Source: Polaromonas sp. P2-4
GTDB lineage: Bacteria; Pseudomonadota; Gammaproteobacteria; Burkholderiales; Burkholderiaceae_C
Direction: 5' to 3'
Assembly (NCBI GenBank): GCA_024703855.1
Contig: CP087965.1
Location: 5,200,001 to 5,264,000, forward strand
Length of the DNA stretch: 64,000 nt
Each line of letters opens with the position of its first letter. Within the stretch, counting starts at the first letter, position 1. The position numbers were made by a program, and so were the translations under genes. The notes beneath the pieces were generated by a model. It was given only the letters and a program-made list of their open reading frames with translations, was not told the origin of the DNA and ran no database searches. Positions 39,857-48,337 of this stretch are shown one piece after another.

Positions 39857-40335
39857 GTTTTTTTCCTTATTCCTGGCGTACCCAGGTTTGCAGAACGGCC
39901 CAGCATTGGCACGCCGATGTAGCCGCGCACGCTGAGCTTCTTGCCGTTGTCGGTCAGGCGCACTTTGCTGCGATAGCTCTTGCCGTTGTCCGGGTCGAGA
40001 ATCTGACCGCCGACGTATTCCTCGCCCTCTTTAGTCAGGCCACTGAGAACCTCCAGACCGACGACCGGCGCGTTCTTGTTCGCGCCTTCGCACTTGCCGC
40101 ATCTCGGATTCGGGTCTTCATGCGAGGCAGGGAACGCTTTCTCGATCTTGCCCTGCAGGACTCCATTCGATTCTGTGATGCGGATCAGTGCCCGCGGCTT
40201 GCCGCTGACGTCGTCGACGTTCTTCCATAGGCCAATGGGCGATGCGTCGTCTGCCCAGACTGGCAGCGTCGTGAGCGCAGCGGCCGCGATGAAGGCTTTG
40301 AACACGAGCGGGAGACAGCGAGATTGAGGGTTCAT
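39853..40335 (-). CDS. DUF2147 domain secreted protein
   Basis: 160 residues from ATG 40335 (MNPQSRCLPLVFKAFIAAAALTTLPVWA, a Sec signal peptide). The mature part has SPIGLWKNVDDVSGKPRALIRI, the Cys pair NPRCGKCEGANKN, LEVLSGL, GGQILDPDNGKSYRSKV and RGYIGVPMLGRS, which is the DUF2147 pattern. Periplasmic; function unknown. Translationally coupled to the oxidoreductase that follows. Confidence 0.9.
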   Translation of the reverse strand: MNPQSRCLPLVFKAFIAAAALTTLPVWADDASPIGLWKNVDDVSGKPRALIRITESNGVLQGKIEKAFPASHEDPNPRCGKCEGANKNAPVVGLEVLSGLTKEGEEYVGGQILDPDNGKSYRSKVRLTDNGKKLSVRGYIGVPMLGRSANLGTPGIRKKT

Positions 40336-40423
40336 GGTTGTGAATGAGTTGGGTTTCATTGAGTTGAGTGCGCTGTGGCCTGAAAGGGAGAAGGCGATGT
40401 CACGCGGATCTGCTGCCGCACCA

Positions 40424-41409
40424 TCACGCATTGACATCGACGACCGTGCGGCCCTGGATTCGTCCTTCGAACATACGGCCGACGATTGCGGGCACCTCGG
40501 CGAGGCCGACCACCTGGGTCGTGCGTGCGAGCTTGCTCAGGTCCAGGTCCCGCGCCAACCGCGACCAAGCCTGGATGCGAACCTCCTGGGGTGCATTGAC
40601 GGAATCGATTCCGGCAAGCGTCACGTTGCGCAGGATGAAGGGCAGCACCGAGGCCGGAAGATCCATGCCCTGAGCCAAGCCGCAGGCCGCGACCACGCCG
40701 CGATACCGTGTCTTCGCCAGCACATTGGCCAGTGTGAGACTGCCGACCGAGTCGACTGCGCCGGCCCACCTTTCGCTGCCAATCGGCGCCCCCGGCTCCG
40801 AAAGCGTCCGGCGATCGATGATGTCGGCGGCCCCAAGGCTGCGCAGATAGTCGCTTTCCTCAAGTCGCCCTGTGGATGCGACGACCCGGTATCCGAGACC
40901 AGACAGGATCGCGATCGCGATGGAGCCGACGCCACCATTGGCGCCCGTGACGAGAACGTCACCGCGCTGCGGCGTGAGACCGCCGTGTTCGAGCGCCAGC
41001 ACGGACAGCATCGCCGTGTACCCCGCCGTGCCTATGGCCATGGCGTCCTTGGTCGAAAACGCGTCGGGGATCTTGACCAACCACTCGCCTTTCACGCGTG
41101 CCTTCTGCGCGTACCCACCGTGATGGGTCTGACTCAAGCCCCAGCCGTTGGCGACAACGCGGTCGCCGACTGCGATACCGGGGTACGTGGATGCCTCCAC
41201 GGTGCCGGCGAAGTCGATGCCGGGGATCAAGGGGAACTGGCGGATCACGTCGGCACGTCCGGTGATGGCCAAGGCGTCCTTGTAGTTCACGGTGGAGTAA
41301 TCGACGTCGACTACGACGTCCCCGGGCATGAGGTCTTGTTCACTCAGCGAGACCACGCTGGTTGAAACTTTTCGCTTGTCTTGGTTACGAGTAGCGCTTG
41401 GAACGTCAT
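40424..41409 (-). CDS. MDR family oxidoreductase (AcuI/YhdH, acrylyl-CoA reductase-like), frameshifted
   Basis: About 328 residues from ATG 41409 (MTFQALLVTKTSEK). One A lost from the A-run near 41366 breaks the frame; restoring it gives KVSTSVVSLSEQDLMPGDVVV. Family motifs: YSTVNYKDALAITG, LIPGIDFAGTV, GGYAQKARV, AIGTAGYTAMLSV, VTGANGGVGSIAIAILSGLGY, and LRNVTLAGIDSVNAP. The AcuI/YhdH group reduces acrylyl-CoA or similar acceptors with NADPH. Preceded by the TetR-linked SDR gene in the same direction. Confidence 0.9.
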
Positions 41410-41462
41410 AGATATCTCCTGAATTAAATCTCTTGGAACCGGGTGTGAGGCATCGTGGCCAA

Positions 41463-42275
41463 TTACGCTGCGAGCCGCAGGTTCTTGCGAATGCCGGCGT
41501 CCACCATGCCTGCCGGCGCGAAGGTCCGAAGCAACTGCAGGCGGCTGGCGCTGCCGGCCGCGTACCTGAGCTTCGGGTTGGCCGCGATCGCGGCTTTCAG
41601 CACGGTCTTGGCCACGACGGCCGGTTCGTCTGCCCCCTCGATCAACGCGGTCATCCGCTTGCCGACAGCCTCACGAACGTCGCGGTATGCATCCAGCTTG
41701 GCGTCGGCTTGGAGCAAGTTCGCGTCGAACTGCGTCTTGGTGTTGGCAGGCTCAATCACTGAGACCCGGATCCCCATCGTGCGCAGCTCATGGTCAAGCG
41801 ATTCCGAATAGCCTTCGACCGCGTGCTTGGTCGCGGCATAGAGCGCCATGTAGGGCATCGGCAGGAAACCGAATATGGAGCCGATGTTGATGATGCGACC
41901 ACTCCCCTGATGTCGCATGTGAGGCAGAACCGCACGGGTCATTCGGACGATTCCGAAGAAGTTCGTGTCGAAGATCGACTGGGCCTGTTCCATTGAACTC
42001 TCTTCCGCTCCGGCAGGCGCGGTGCTGAATCCCGCGTTGTTAACAAGAAGGTCGATGCGGCCTTCCAGCTGCATCAGCTTCTGTACAGCAGCGTGGACCG
42101 ACTCGTCTCGGGTCACATCGAGGGGCAGCATCTCGAACGATCGTTGGCCTGCCTGGCCGCCGCGCCTGCTGGTGCCGTACACCTTGTAGCCGACCTGCGA
42201 AAGTCGCTGCGCAGTCGCTTCGCCTATGCCCGAGGAGGCCCCCGTAACAAGGGCAACCTTGTTATTCATGCTCAT
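41463..42275 (-). CDS. SDR family oxidoreductase
   Basis: 270 residues, complete, from MSMNNKVALVTGASSGIGEATAQRL. NNAGFSTAPAGA, NIGSIFGFLPMP, catalytic YAATKHAVEGYSESL. NADP preference is suggested by TSRRGG after beta-2. First gene of the minus-strand group, with a TetR-type dyad (42369-42391) about 95 nt upstream that matches the one at the divergently placed end of the tetR gene. Confidence 0.92.
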   Translation of the reverse strand: MSMNNKVALVTGASSGIGEATAQRLSQVGYKVYGTSRRGGQAGQRSFEMLPLDVTRDESVHAAVQKLMQLEGRIDLLVNNAGFSTAPAGAEESSMEQAQSIFDTNFFGIVRMTRAVLPHMRHQGSGRIINIGSIFGFLPMPYMALYAATKHAVEGYSESLDHELRTMGIRVSVIEPANTKTQFDANLLQADAKLDAYRDVREAVGKRMTALIEGADEPAVVAKTVLKAAIAANPKLRYAAGSASRLQLLRTFAPAGMVDAGIRKNLRLAA

Positions 42276-42368
42276 GACGTTTCTCCTTTAGCGTGTGGGA
42301 TTCGGGACTCGTCGGCATGTGGGGTGCATTGCCGAACAAAAGGGCTCGCCTGACATGCATTATGTTGA

Positions 42369-42391
42369 TTTCGCATGATATTCATCATATG
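42369..42391. promoter_or_regulatory. TetR-type operator upstream of the SDR operon
   Basis: TTTCGCATGATATTCATCAT: dyad ATGAT-N4-ATCAT with the flank TTTCGC. The same flank and dyad occur at 43008-43029 over the start of the neighbouring tetR gene. Confidence 0.75.
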
Positions 42392-42427
42392 TTTAAGCGA
42401 ACAAAAAGACGGTGTGTCTCAGTGGAT

Positions 42428-43015
42428 TCAGGCGAGGGGCAGGTGCTTCAATGCGGCCGCGCACAGGCTGTCCGATAGTGCGGGTTCGTCGACTGCACGC
42501 GCTAACAGCAATGTGCCCACCATGGTGGCGACGGTCACGAGTGCGCGTTCGTGGGCACCGGGCTGCCCCCAGTCAGGCGACTGACGGGCGACAAGATCGA
42601 TCATTTCCTTGATGTGCCGGGTGGTCACTCGGCGTACTTCGGGTGCCTGGCGCGGTGTCTCCGAGCCCAGCGCGGCCAGCGGACATCCCATTTCAATCTG
42701 TTCCAGGTGTTCCCGCGAGAGGTAGGTGCGAAGCATGGATGCCAAAGCCTGCCCGGGGGGCACGCTGGCGACAACCCCCGCCACTACGGCGGCGGACTCC
42801 GCGCACGCCCGACTCGCTGCTTCCGCCAGCATGGCCTCGCGCGACGTGAAATGGGCGTAAAAGGCGCCATGGGTCAGGCCGGCCTCCTTCATGATGTCGG
42901 CGACTCCGGTACCGTCATAGCCGCCACGACGGATCGCCCGCGCAGCTGCGGACACGATGCGCTCGTGTGAGGCTTCCTTGGCCGCCGTTCTGACGTTGTG
43001 CTTCGTATTTCGCAT
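42428..43015 (-). CDS. TetR/AcrR family transcriptional regulator
   Basis: About 195 residues, complete. MRNTKHNVRTAAKEASHERIVSAAARAI, then HTH GVADIMKEAGLTHGAFYAHFTSREAMLAEA, typical of the TetR group with the C-terminal MGCPLAALGSE motif (AcrR/NemR-like, often sensing electrophiles). Start 43015 is preferred; ATG 43027 is possible. A dyad identical in core to that upstream of the SDR operon overlaps its start, pointing to autoregulation and control of the reductase genes. Confidence 0.92.
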   Translation of the reverse strand: MRNTKHNVRTAAKEASHERIVSAAARAIRRGGYDGTGVADIMKEAGLTHGAFYAHFTSREAMLAEAASRACAESAAVVAGVVASVPPGQALASMLRTYLSREHLEQIEMGCPLAALGSETPRQAPEVRRVTTRHIKEMIDLVARQSPDWGQPGAHERALVTVATMVGTLLLARAVDEPALSDSLCAAALKHLPLA

Positions 43016-43029
43016 GATGCTTATCATAC
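43008..43029. promoter_or_regulatory. TetR-type operator over the tetR start
   Basis: TTTCGCATGATGCTTATCAT: dyad ATGAT-N4-ATCAT, sharing 9 bp of left flank and core with the site at 42369. It covers both possible start codons of the regulator gene, so bound repressor would block its own expression. Confidence 0.7.
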
Positions 43030-43169
43030 ACGCTTTCGCAGAACACGTACTGTGATGTTTTTGGCAATGCCGTCAGTCGGCACTGCGCAAACGCAACGGG
43101 CATTCAACCTGCAGAAGTAGGGTGCCGGGTGGCACCTATGCGTTCCACCAACGGGACGCAGAGCGCCAA

Positions 43170-43376
43170 ATGCCTCGCTCTCCAATGCCTGGATGCTCCT
43201 GGATTGCCGCGTCTGCCACTGCATGTATCTGGCTCGGACTTTGGAGGGCGCTAAGGTGGCATCCGGAACCGGAGCTGCTTAGCCTGCTGTTCCATCCCGT
43301 GTTTGTGCTCGCATACTTGGTGGTCAGCACCCTTCTGGCGGCGCTCGACCATTCTGCAAAGGGCGCCAATGAGTAG
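43170..43376 (+). CDS. Possible small membrane protein
   Basis: 68 residues, MPRSPMPGCSWIAASATAC to LDHSAKGANE, with one convincing hydrophobic helix (LLSLLFHPVFVLAYLVVSTLLAAL) and a weaker one before it. No ribosome site of note and no family recognised. It could be a chance frame. Confidence 0.3.
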   Translation: MPRSPMPGCSWIAASATACIWLGLWRALRWHPEPELLSLLFHPVFVLAYLVVSTLLAALDHSAKGANE

Positions 43377-43920
43377 GTAGCGCCTTGCGCTGGGGGTCGA
43401 ACGACTGCCCGTTGCAGTGGCAGATCCCGACGTGCGCACACCCGCAACAAACCCGAGTTGATTCTCGGCTTACCCATGGGTGAGGATGCGCCTGTGAGTC
43501 ATGGGCAAGCTCCTTTCCGTTGCGCTCTACTCGGCAGGAGAGTCTGCTGGCATTGACTGTCGTGGAACACGGGATTTACATAAACCCGATCGCATCGTTT
43601 AACCGTGAGAAAGGCCCTCTTGTAACAGTTCGGCAGCGAGATGGCAACACAGAGTGCCCAGAAAGCGAGGTGCGACTCTCCTCACTTTTGATAAGGTGCG
43701 ACGGTCGGCTTTCGGGCGTCGAATTTGAGGATGGGTACAGCCGCAACGGGTCGGTAGCGGCCATGCGCTATTGGGCAGCTTTAGCTTGTAAGGAACTGAC
43801 TTCAACCCCTGATTGTTTTCCAGCGCCAGAATCCACCAGTCGACCCCAACCTGGCATCCCTGCAGGGCAGGGATGCCATCCCCCTGATGGCAGGGCGTCG
43901 TCAGTCCCAGACCTGGAACC
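43377..43920. other. Stretch without a convincing gene; one hairpin
   Basis: Open frames here look like chance. The only clear structure is a perfect 10-bp inverted repeat GGCATCCCTG/CAGGGATGCC at 43853-43877 with a 5-nt loop. No T-run follows on either strand. It lies near the 3' end of the small membrane protein gene at 44200 and may act in mRNA 3'-end formation. Confidence 0.5.
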
Positions 43921-44200
43921 CTATCCACGCCCGCGACGGTTGCCAGGGGGATTGACATCACACCGGGCACGTAGAAGAAGGCGGAGACCACAGGGCTGGC
44001 GTGCTCGATCAGCCAGCCGATCGCGAAGAGCAGGGCGCCGCTGACCAGATAGCGCTTGATGTAGCGTGGCAGCCAGCGGGCCTGGCCCTTGTTGTGGTGC
44101 CAGGCGGCCGCGCGCAGAACAGATCGCACTGGTTGACGTCCATGAACAGCCAGGCGAAGAAGAAATACCGGTACAGCAGTGCGTGGAAAGGGAGTTCCAT
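43921..44200 (-). CDS. Small membrane protein, frameshifted, 3' end uncertain
   Basis: Starts MELPFHALLYRYFFFAWLFMDVN at ATG 44200 after GGAACTCC. A frame break near 44116 in a CG-rich run (extra A plus lost CG) separates it from AAAWHHNKGQARWLPRYIKRYLVSGALLFAIGWLIEH, which has a second and third hydrophobic segment ending VPGVMSIPLATVAGV. About 85-95 residues. I recognise no named family. It lies upstream of nothing in its own direction and about 100 nt from the oxidoreductase gene end. Confidence 0.5.
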
Positions 44201-44303
44201 CAGCCATCACTTTCGACTGTGCGATCAGATTACTCCGACCGCCGGTCTGGCTCAAGCCGCTTGCGGAAAAATCCCTTCAGCCCGCTGCCTGCGCCACCTG
44301 CCG

Positions 44304-45680
44304 CTATTCGAGCGGCCGCAACTCCTGCAGCAGCGTGGGCACCAACTCGGACACCGTTGGATGGATGTGCATCGCGCGGCTGATGGTTGTGTAGGGTGCT
44401 TTTGCGTACATCACATCGAGCAGCGAGTGAATCACCTCGTCGCCGGTCACGCCCAGGATCGCGGCGCCGAGGATCGCCTTGGTTTGCGCGTCGACGACCA
44501 CCTTCATGAAGCCTTGGCTCTCGCCTTTCTCCACCGCGCGAAAGCGCGTCATGGGCCGGGTGCCGATCAGCACCTTACGCCCGGATTGCCTTGCTTCCGA
44601 TTCGGTCATGCCGGCGCGGCCAAGCGGCGGGTCGATGAACAGGGCGTATGCCGCGATGCGGTCTGACACGTTGCGCGGGTCGTTGTCGAGCAGGTTGGCG
44701 GCGACGATCTCGTAGTCGTTGTACGCGGTGTGGGTGAACGCGCCGCGGCCATTGCAGTCGCCCAGCGCCCAGATCCCCGGCACGTTGGTGCGCAGTTGCT
44801 CGTCCACTGTGATGTAACCGCGCGCGTCGGTCGCGACCCCCGCCCGGGCTAGCCCCAGGTCGTCGGTGTTGGGCACACGCCCGACCGCGAGCAGCAGATG
44901 CGAGCCCGCCACGTCGCGCTCCCCGGAAGCGCAGTCCAGCCCGACGACGAGGCGCTCGCCTTCCCTGCGCGCAGTCATGCACTCGGCGTTGAGGCGGATC
45001 TCGATTCCCTCGCCTTCCAGGATTTCCTGCACCGCTTGCGACACGTCCTCGTCCTCGCGCTGGATCAGGCGCGGGCCTTTCTCGACAATGGTCACCCGAG
45101 ACCCGAAGCGCCGGTACATCTGGCCGAACTCGAGGCCGATGTAGCTGCCGCCGATGACGATCAGGTGCTCCGGCAGAAAATCCACCTCCATCATGCTCGA
45201 GTTGGTGAGGTACGGCACCTGTTCCAGCCCGGGCATCGGTGGGACCAGGGCCCGGCCGCCAACGTTGACAAAGATCCGGTCCGCCTCCAGCAGTTCGCCG
45301 TTCACGCGCACGGTACGCGGGCTCTCGAAACGGGCATGGCCCTGGTAGACCCTGCCGCTCGCCAAACCACGCATCCACTGTTCCACGCCGCGGCTGGAGC
45401 GGCCGGAGATCTCGTCCTTGCGCGCCTTCACCCGCTTCATGTCGACGCCCACCGCGGCGCCGATCGTCACGCCGTACTCGGCGGCGCGGCGCGCCAGCTG
45501 GGCAGCGTAGGCGCTTGCGACCAGGGTCTTGGTGGGGATGCAGCCGGTGTTCACGCAGGTGCCGCCGAACAACTTGCGCTCGATGACCGCTACCTTCATG
45601 TCCGCGCCTGATAGCCGCGCGGCGAGCGCGGGGCCGGCTTGGCCGGTGCCGATGATGATCGCGTCGAAGTTTTGCGTCAT
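44304..45680 (-). CDS. Mercuric reductase-like pyridine nucleotide-disulfide oxidoreductase
   Basis: 458 residues, complete. FAD loop IIIGTGQAGPALAARLSGA, redox disulfide GGTCVNTGCIPTKT, NAD loop IVIGGSYIGLEFGQMYRRFG, second FAD contact VPGIWALGDCNGRGAFTHTAYND, and the dimerisation His-Glu pair in MHIHPTVSELVPTLL. It lacks the C-terminal Cys pair of true mercuric reductases, so Hg(II) reduction is unlikely. Closer to the SidA/Lpd-like FAD oxidoreductases of unknown acceptor. Confidence 0.9.
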   Translation of the reverse strand: MTQNFDAIIIGTGQAGPALAARLSGADMKVAVIERKLFGGTCVNTGCIPTKTLVASAYAAQLARRAAEYGVTIGAAVGVDMKRVKARKDEISGRSSRGVEQWMRGLASGRVYQGHARFESPRTVRVNGELLEADRIFVNVGGRALVPPMPGLEQVPYLTNSSMMEVDFLPEHLIVIGGSYIGLEFGQMYRRFGSRVTIVEKGPRLIQREDEDVSQAVQEILEGEGIEIRLNAECMTARREGERLVVGLDCASGERDVAGSHLLLAVGRVPNTDDLGLARAGVATDARGYITVDEQLRTNVPGIWALGDCNGRGAFTHTAYNDYEIVAANLLDNDPRNVSDRIAAYALFIDPPLGRAGMTESEARQSGRKVLIGTRPMTRFRAVEKGESQGFMKVVVDAQTKAILGAAILGVTGDEVIHSLLDVMYAKAPYTTISRAMHIHPTVSELVPTLLQELRPLE

Positions 45681-45813
45681 AGTGCTCTCCTTTGCGTCTT
45701 CTACAGCGTCAATTGCCGCGCAGCCCGCAGGACACGCACCGGACGGTGCGGCGGCGAATCAATTGCCCCGGTTGACGCATATTTCGAAGGGCAGTTTTTA
45801 CGCCTTGGCCCGG

Positions 45814-45827
45814 GCCCGTTAACGGGC
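45814..45827. other. 14-bp perfect palindrome in intergenic DNA
   Basis: GCCCGTTAACGGGC in the 290-nt stretch between the oxidoreductase start (45680) and the enolase-family remnant. A possible regulator site or chance GC-rich palindrome; otherwise this stretch shows nothing recognisable. Confidence 0.35.
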
Positions 45828-45970
45828 GACCCCTTATTTTCACCCAATCGCAAAATCGCGCATACGGGCACGCACGGACAGGCAATTCAACCGCCCCAGG
45901 CAAAGTATCAGACCAGCCTCCACCGGGAAGCCACCGCCGTGTTGCTACCCGGCCATTGCTTTTGCATCAA

Positions 45971-46038
45971 GCTTTTCACTGGGCGAGCAGGCGCTGGCGT
46001 GGACGGCAGAGAAGGTGGCGTTCGGCAAGCGGCCTTGA
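45971..46038 (+). pseudogene. 3' remnant of an enolase-superfamily dehydratase gene
   Basis: Encodes FSLGEQALAWTAEKVAFGKRP-stop. The gene ending at 29335 finishes FSLSEQALAWTAEKAAFGKQP-stop, and the nucleotide sequences are clearly similar. Only the last 22 codons remain. It shows that a paralogous sugar-acid gene once ended here, next to the lacI-type 3' end. Confidence 0.85.
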
Positions 46039-46044
46039 ACCAGT

Positions 46045-46156
46045 TTGAGGGTCAAATCGGCCCTCGGCCCTCGGCCCTCGGCCCACGTTCCGCGGGCGTG
46101 ACCAGCTATCAAAACAATAGCTTATACGCTCTCGCTCTGAATGATCTGAAATCCCA
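46045..46156. repeat. Direct repeat R1: intergenic and 3' end of a lacI-type gene
   Basis: Matches 52871-52968: GGTCAAATCGG, the GCGGGCGTG block, AGCTAT...ATAGCTTAT, then on the minus strand codons GFQIIQSESV-stop, against GFQIIERESA-stop in the intact gene. Similarity ends at ATCCCA, where the LanC-like gene's 3' region begins. Confidence 0.85.
46058..46084. repeat. Tandem heptanucleotide repeat
   Basis: CGGCCCT repeated 3.9 times. The corresponding place in R3 has a single diverged unit, so the array expanded locally. Confidence 0.85.
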
Positions 46157-46161
46157 TGCCC

Positions 46162-47367
46162 TCAGTCAGCAAAAAATACATCCAGCGTAGGGAATCGATC
46201 GTTCCCCTGAATGCAGTCCCATAAATAAATGGCGAACCCTAGATCCCCTGTCCACAGGGAGTAGCGTAAATGACCGTAGGCCGCGAGGTCGGCTTCCGTT
46301 TGCCCGATGCCATGCATTGCAAACGCCCGGGCGCGCTCAAGCCATTTCACATCCTTGAAGCGACGATACAGCTTGAGGAACGCATAGCCATTTCCGCCTG
46401 TGCCGTGGCACAGGTTTGAGCCTTTGCGCAGCGGACCTGCTTGCCAAGTGGTTTCGCCACCGGCGACAAGCAGGTCGTCCAGGGACTTGTCTGGGAAGTC
46501 CGCCAGACAGATCACGAATCCTGGAGCGCCGTGACAAAACTGCACCAGTTTCGGGCCACCCCGGCTCGGAGCTGAGGTCAGCCGCGCACGCCAGTTGACC
46601 AAGGTGCCGTCCCACTCAGCGGTTTGTCGGACGGTGTTGGCGATGCATTGCTGCCACGCTTCCCATTCAGCTGCATGAAGCAAATGGCGCCCCTGAATCA
46701 ACGGAACAGCCGTGGCCACGAAGCCATGCACCGCGTCCAGGTAGGTGCTTCGTTGACCATACATGTCTTGCGTCCAATAGTGGCAGCCAAACTCCTGTGA
46801 CCATTCGAGCTGAGACCACAGTTTGTGCGCGGTTGCTCGGTACATTTCCGCCCAGCACGACTCGCCGGTGCGCTGGTACAAGAACAGCGCGGCAAGAAGA
46901 GTGCCCGGTGCACCCCACATGAGTTCGCGCGTCGGATGATCCATCGTCGCTTCAATAAGCCTGGCCAGCTCAGTCTCCGTTTCGGGTGATGGCTGATTCC
47001 AGTAGCCAAGAAGCTGAATGCTGGTGTCGCCCATCAGGTAAGCGCCAAATGCATTGTCATCAGCGTGGTCCATGGCCGCCCGATTGGGTGCCAACAAAGT
47101 GTGAACGTAGGGTGCGTAGTCACGCTGCAAATGCGCCGCACCTGTTGCTGCGAGGTAGCGCAATGCCCAGAACACACCACATGCACCCCAGTAAAGCATG
47201 TACTGAGGAGCTGGATCACTCACGTCGTTCGGGTGCGTTGGCCACAGCGCATCGGGCGAGAAGGCCGCCTCTGTGTTGCGTACGATCCGTTGAATGGCCT
47301 CATGAGCCCGGCTCTCGTCCCATGCGAGAGATGCAAGTGGTTCATGGCGGTCTTGGGAGATGAGCAC
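46162..47367 (-). CDS. LanC-like protein
   Basis: 401 residues, complete, starting MLISQDRHEPLASLAWDESRA. Repeated alpha-toroid style segments with YMLYWGACGVFWAL, RELMWGAPGTLLAALFLY, KLVQFCHGAPGFVICLADF and SNLCHGTGGNGYAFLKLYRRF. The Cys in FCHGAPG and the Cys-His in LCHGTGG are the expected zinc ligands of LanC cyclases and of LanCL glutathione-adding proteins. No lantibiotic precursor, dehydratase or exporter gene is nearby. Flanked by repeats R1 and R2, so it sits on its own small module. Confidence 0.85.
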   Translation of the reverse strand: MLISQDRHEPLASLAWDESRAHEAIQRIVRNTEAAFSPDALWPTHPNDVSDPAPQYMLYWGACGVFWALRYLAATGAAHLQRDYAPYVHTLLAPNRAAMDHADDNAFGAYLMGDTSIQLLGYWNQPSPETETELARLIEATMDHPTRELMWGAPGTLLAALFLYQRTGESCWAEMYRATAHKLWSQLEWSQEFGCHYWTQDMYGQRSTYLDAVHGFVATAVPLIQGRHLLHAAEWEAWQQCIANTVRQTAEWDGTLVNWRARLTSAPSRGGPKLVQFCHGAPGFVICLADFPDKSLDDLLVAGGETTWQAGPLRKGSNLCHGTGGNGYAFLKLYRRFKDVKWLERARAFAMHGIGQTEADLAAYGHLRYSLWTGDLGFAIYLWDCIQGNDRFPTLDVFFAD

Positions 47368-47526
47368 GATATTCCTGTTCGTTTCATTGATGCCAGCAGC
47401 ATACCGAACCAGCGGTCAGCAGAAAATGTTCGGCGTGAGCGTTAGACGGCGAGCATGACGCCAAGGTGGCACCGGAGAAGCCGGTGGAGTCATATTTCAG
47501 CTATTTTTAAACGCACGCAAGCGCTT

Positions 47527-47586
47527 TTGCTATTAATTCGATAGCTACTTGCGCACAAACCGTCTGGGCTAGGGCCCGATTTCATC
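47527..47586 (+). repeat. Dispersed repeat family 1, copy D (diverged)
   Basis: TTGCTATTAATTCGATAGCT then ACTTGCGC and CTGGGCTAGGGCCCGATTT, aligned with the copies at 18967 and 22761. Confidence 0.65.
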
Positions 47587-47639
47587 TGAAGCTTCCACCA
47601 GGGACGCTTTCTTGCAGGGCATCTCCTGGAGTCCAGGAA

Positions 47640-47779
47640 CTTATGCACTCTCGCGTTCAATGATCTGAAATCCCAAATCCGTTACCCGTGGCGGGCTTGC
47701 AGCGGTGGCCGCTTGGCCAGCCAGCCGCTGCAGCAGCGTCCGGCCCGCGTGGCAACCGAGTTCGCGCGACTGCACGCGC
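47640..47779 (-). pseudogene. Repeat R2: 3' remnant of a lacI-type regulator gene
   Basis: Minus-strand codons read VQSRELGCHAGRTLLQRLAG...VTDLGFQIIERESA-stop, almost identical to the last 44 residues of the intact gene at 52934. It is cut off near 47779, where an unrelated fragment (MDYGENNVSPYYTQGG...KTLKYVDALAAA, 47786-47872 minus) that I cannot assign is fused to it. Confidence 0.88.
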
Positions 47780-47899
47780 ATGGGCTGCCGCCAGCGCGTC
47801 GACGTACTTCAATGTCTTGCGCGTCCCGCCTTGCGTGTAATACGGCGAGACATTGTTCTCACCATAGTCCATCTGGTCGGCGTGCTCGATGGGTTGGCG

Positions 47900-48337
47900 T
47901 CAGGCGCGTGTCTGCGTCTGGCGCGACTTGCACCAGGCGTACAGCGCGTCGTACATCACGAGACCGTGCCGCAGCATCTCGTGATCGTTTGCGAAGGTGT
48001 GTGACAACCCCAGTGAAATGGCATAGAGCCCTGCCGATTCCGGCGTCAAGTCCAGGCGTGAAGTGTCGGCACCGCGCACGATGGCGGCGAGTTGCCGCAA
48101 CGCCGGATCGTCGAGCCGGTACTTCTTGAGGAAGGCATCAAAACTGCACAGCGCGCCTTCATGGGTCATCTCCACCCCGGGAACGTCGTAGGGCACGGCG
48201 CCGGTTTCTGCCGCCACTTTGCGCACAGCGTCGCCGGGCACGTACAGGAATTCGGGTTCCTTGTCGATGAACCGCGCGATCAGCCAGGGACAGGCGATGC
48301 GATCAATCTTCGGACGCTCGTGGGTAACCCATTTCAT
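47900..48337 (-). CDS. Chromate resistance protein, ChrB C-terminal domain only
   Basis: 145 residues from ATG 48337 (MKWVTHERPKIDRIACPWLIARF). It corresponds to the C-terminal domain of ChrB: ACPWLIARFIDKEPEFLYVPGDAVRKVA, VEMTHEGALCSFDAFLKKY, and VRGADT. In other chromate operons a similar short gene closes the cluster. Its start overlaps the stop of the dismutase-rhodanese gene (ATGA). Its role is unclear; sensing or assisting ChrA is possible. Confidence 0.88.
   Translation of the reverse strand: MKWVTHERPKIDRIACPWLIARFIDKEPEFLYVPGDAVRKVAAETGAVPYDVPGVEMTHEGALCSFDAFLKKYRLDDPALRQLAAIVRGADTSRLDLTPESAGLYAISLGLSHTFANDHEMLRHGLVMYDALYAWCKSRQTQTRA

Noticed and set aside
43599-43920. Long continuation of the small membrane protein frame to 43599
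   Set aside because: After VAGV the sequence loses hydrophobic and compositional character and includes a GC-rich hairpin; it looks like a chance open frame.
44304-45680. Mercury resistance locus
   Set aside because: The oxidoreductase has the GGTCVNTGC disulfide but no C-terminal Cys pair, and no merR, merT or merP genes are nearby.
46162-47367. A lantibiotic biosynthesis cluster around the LanC-like gene
   Set aside because: No precursor, dehydratase, protease or exporter gene is present on either side.
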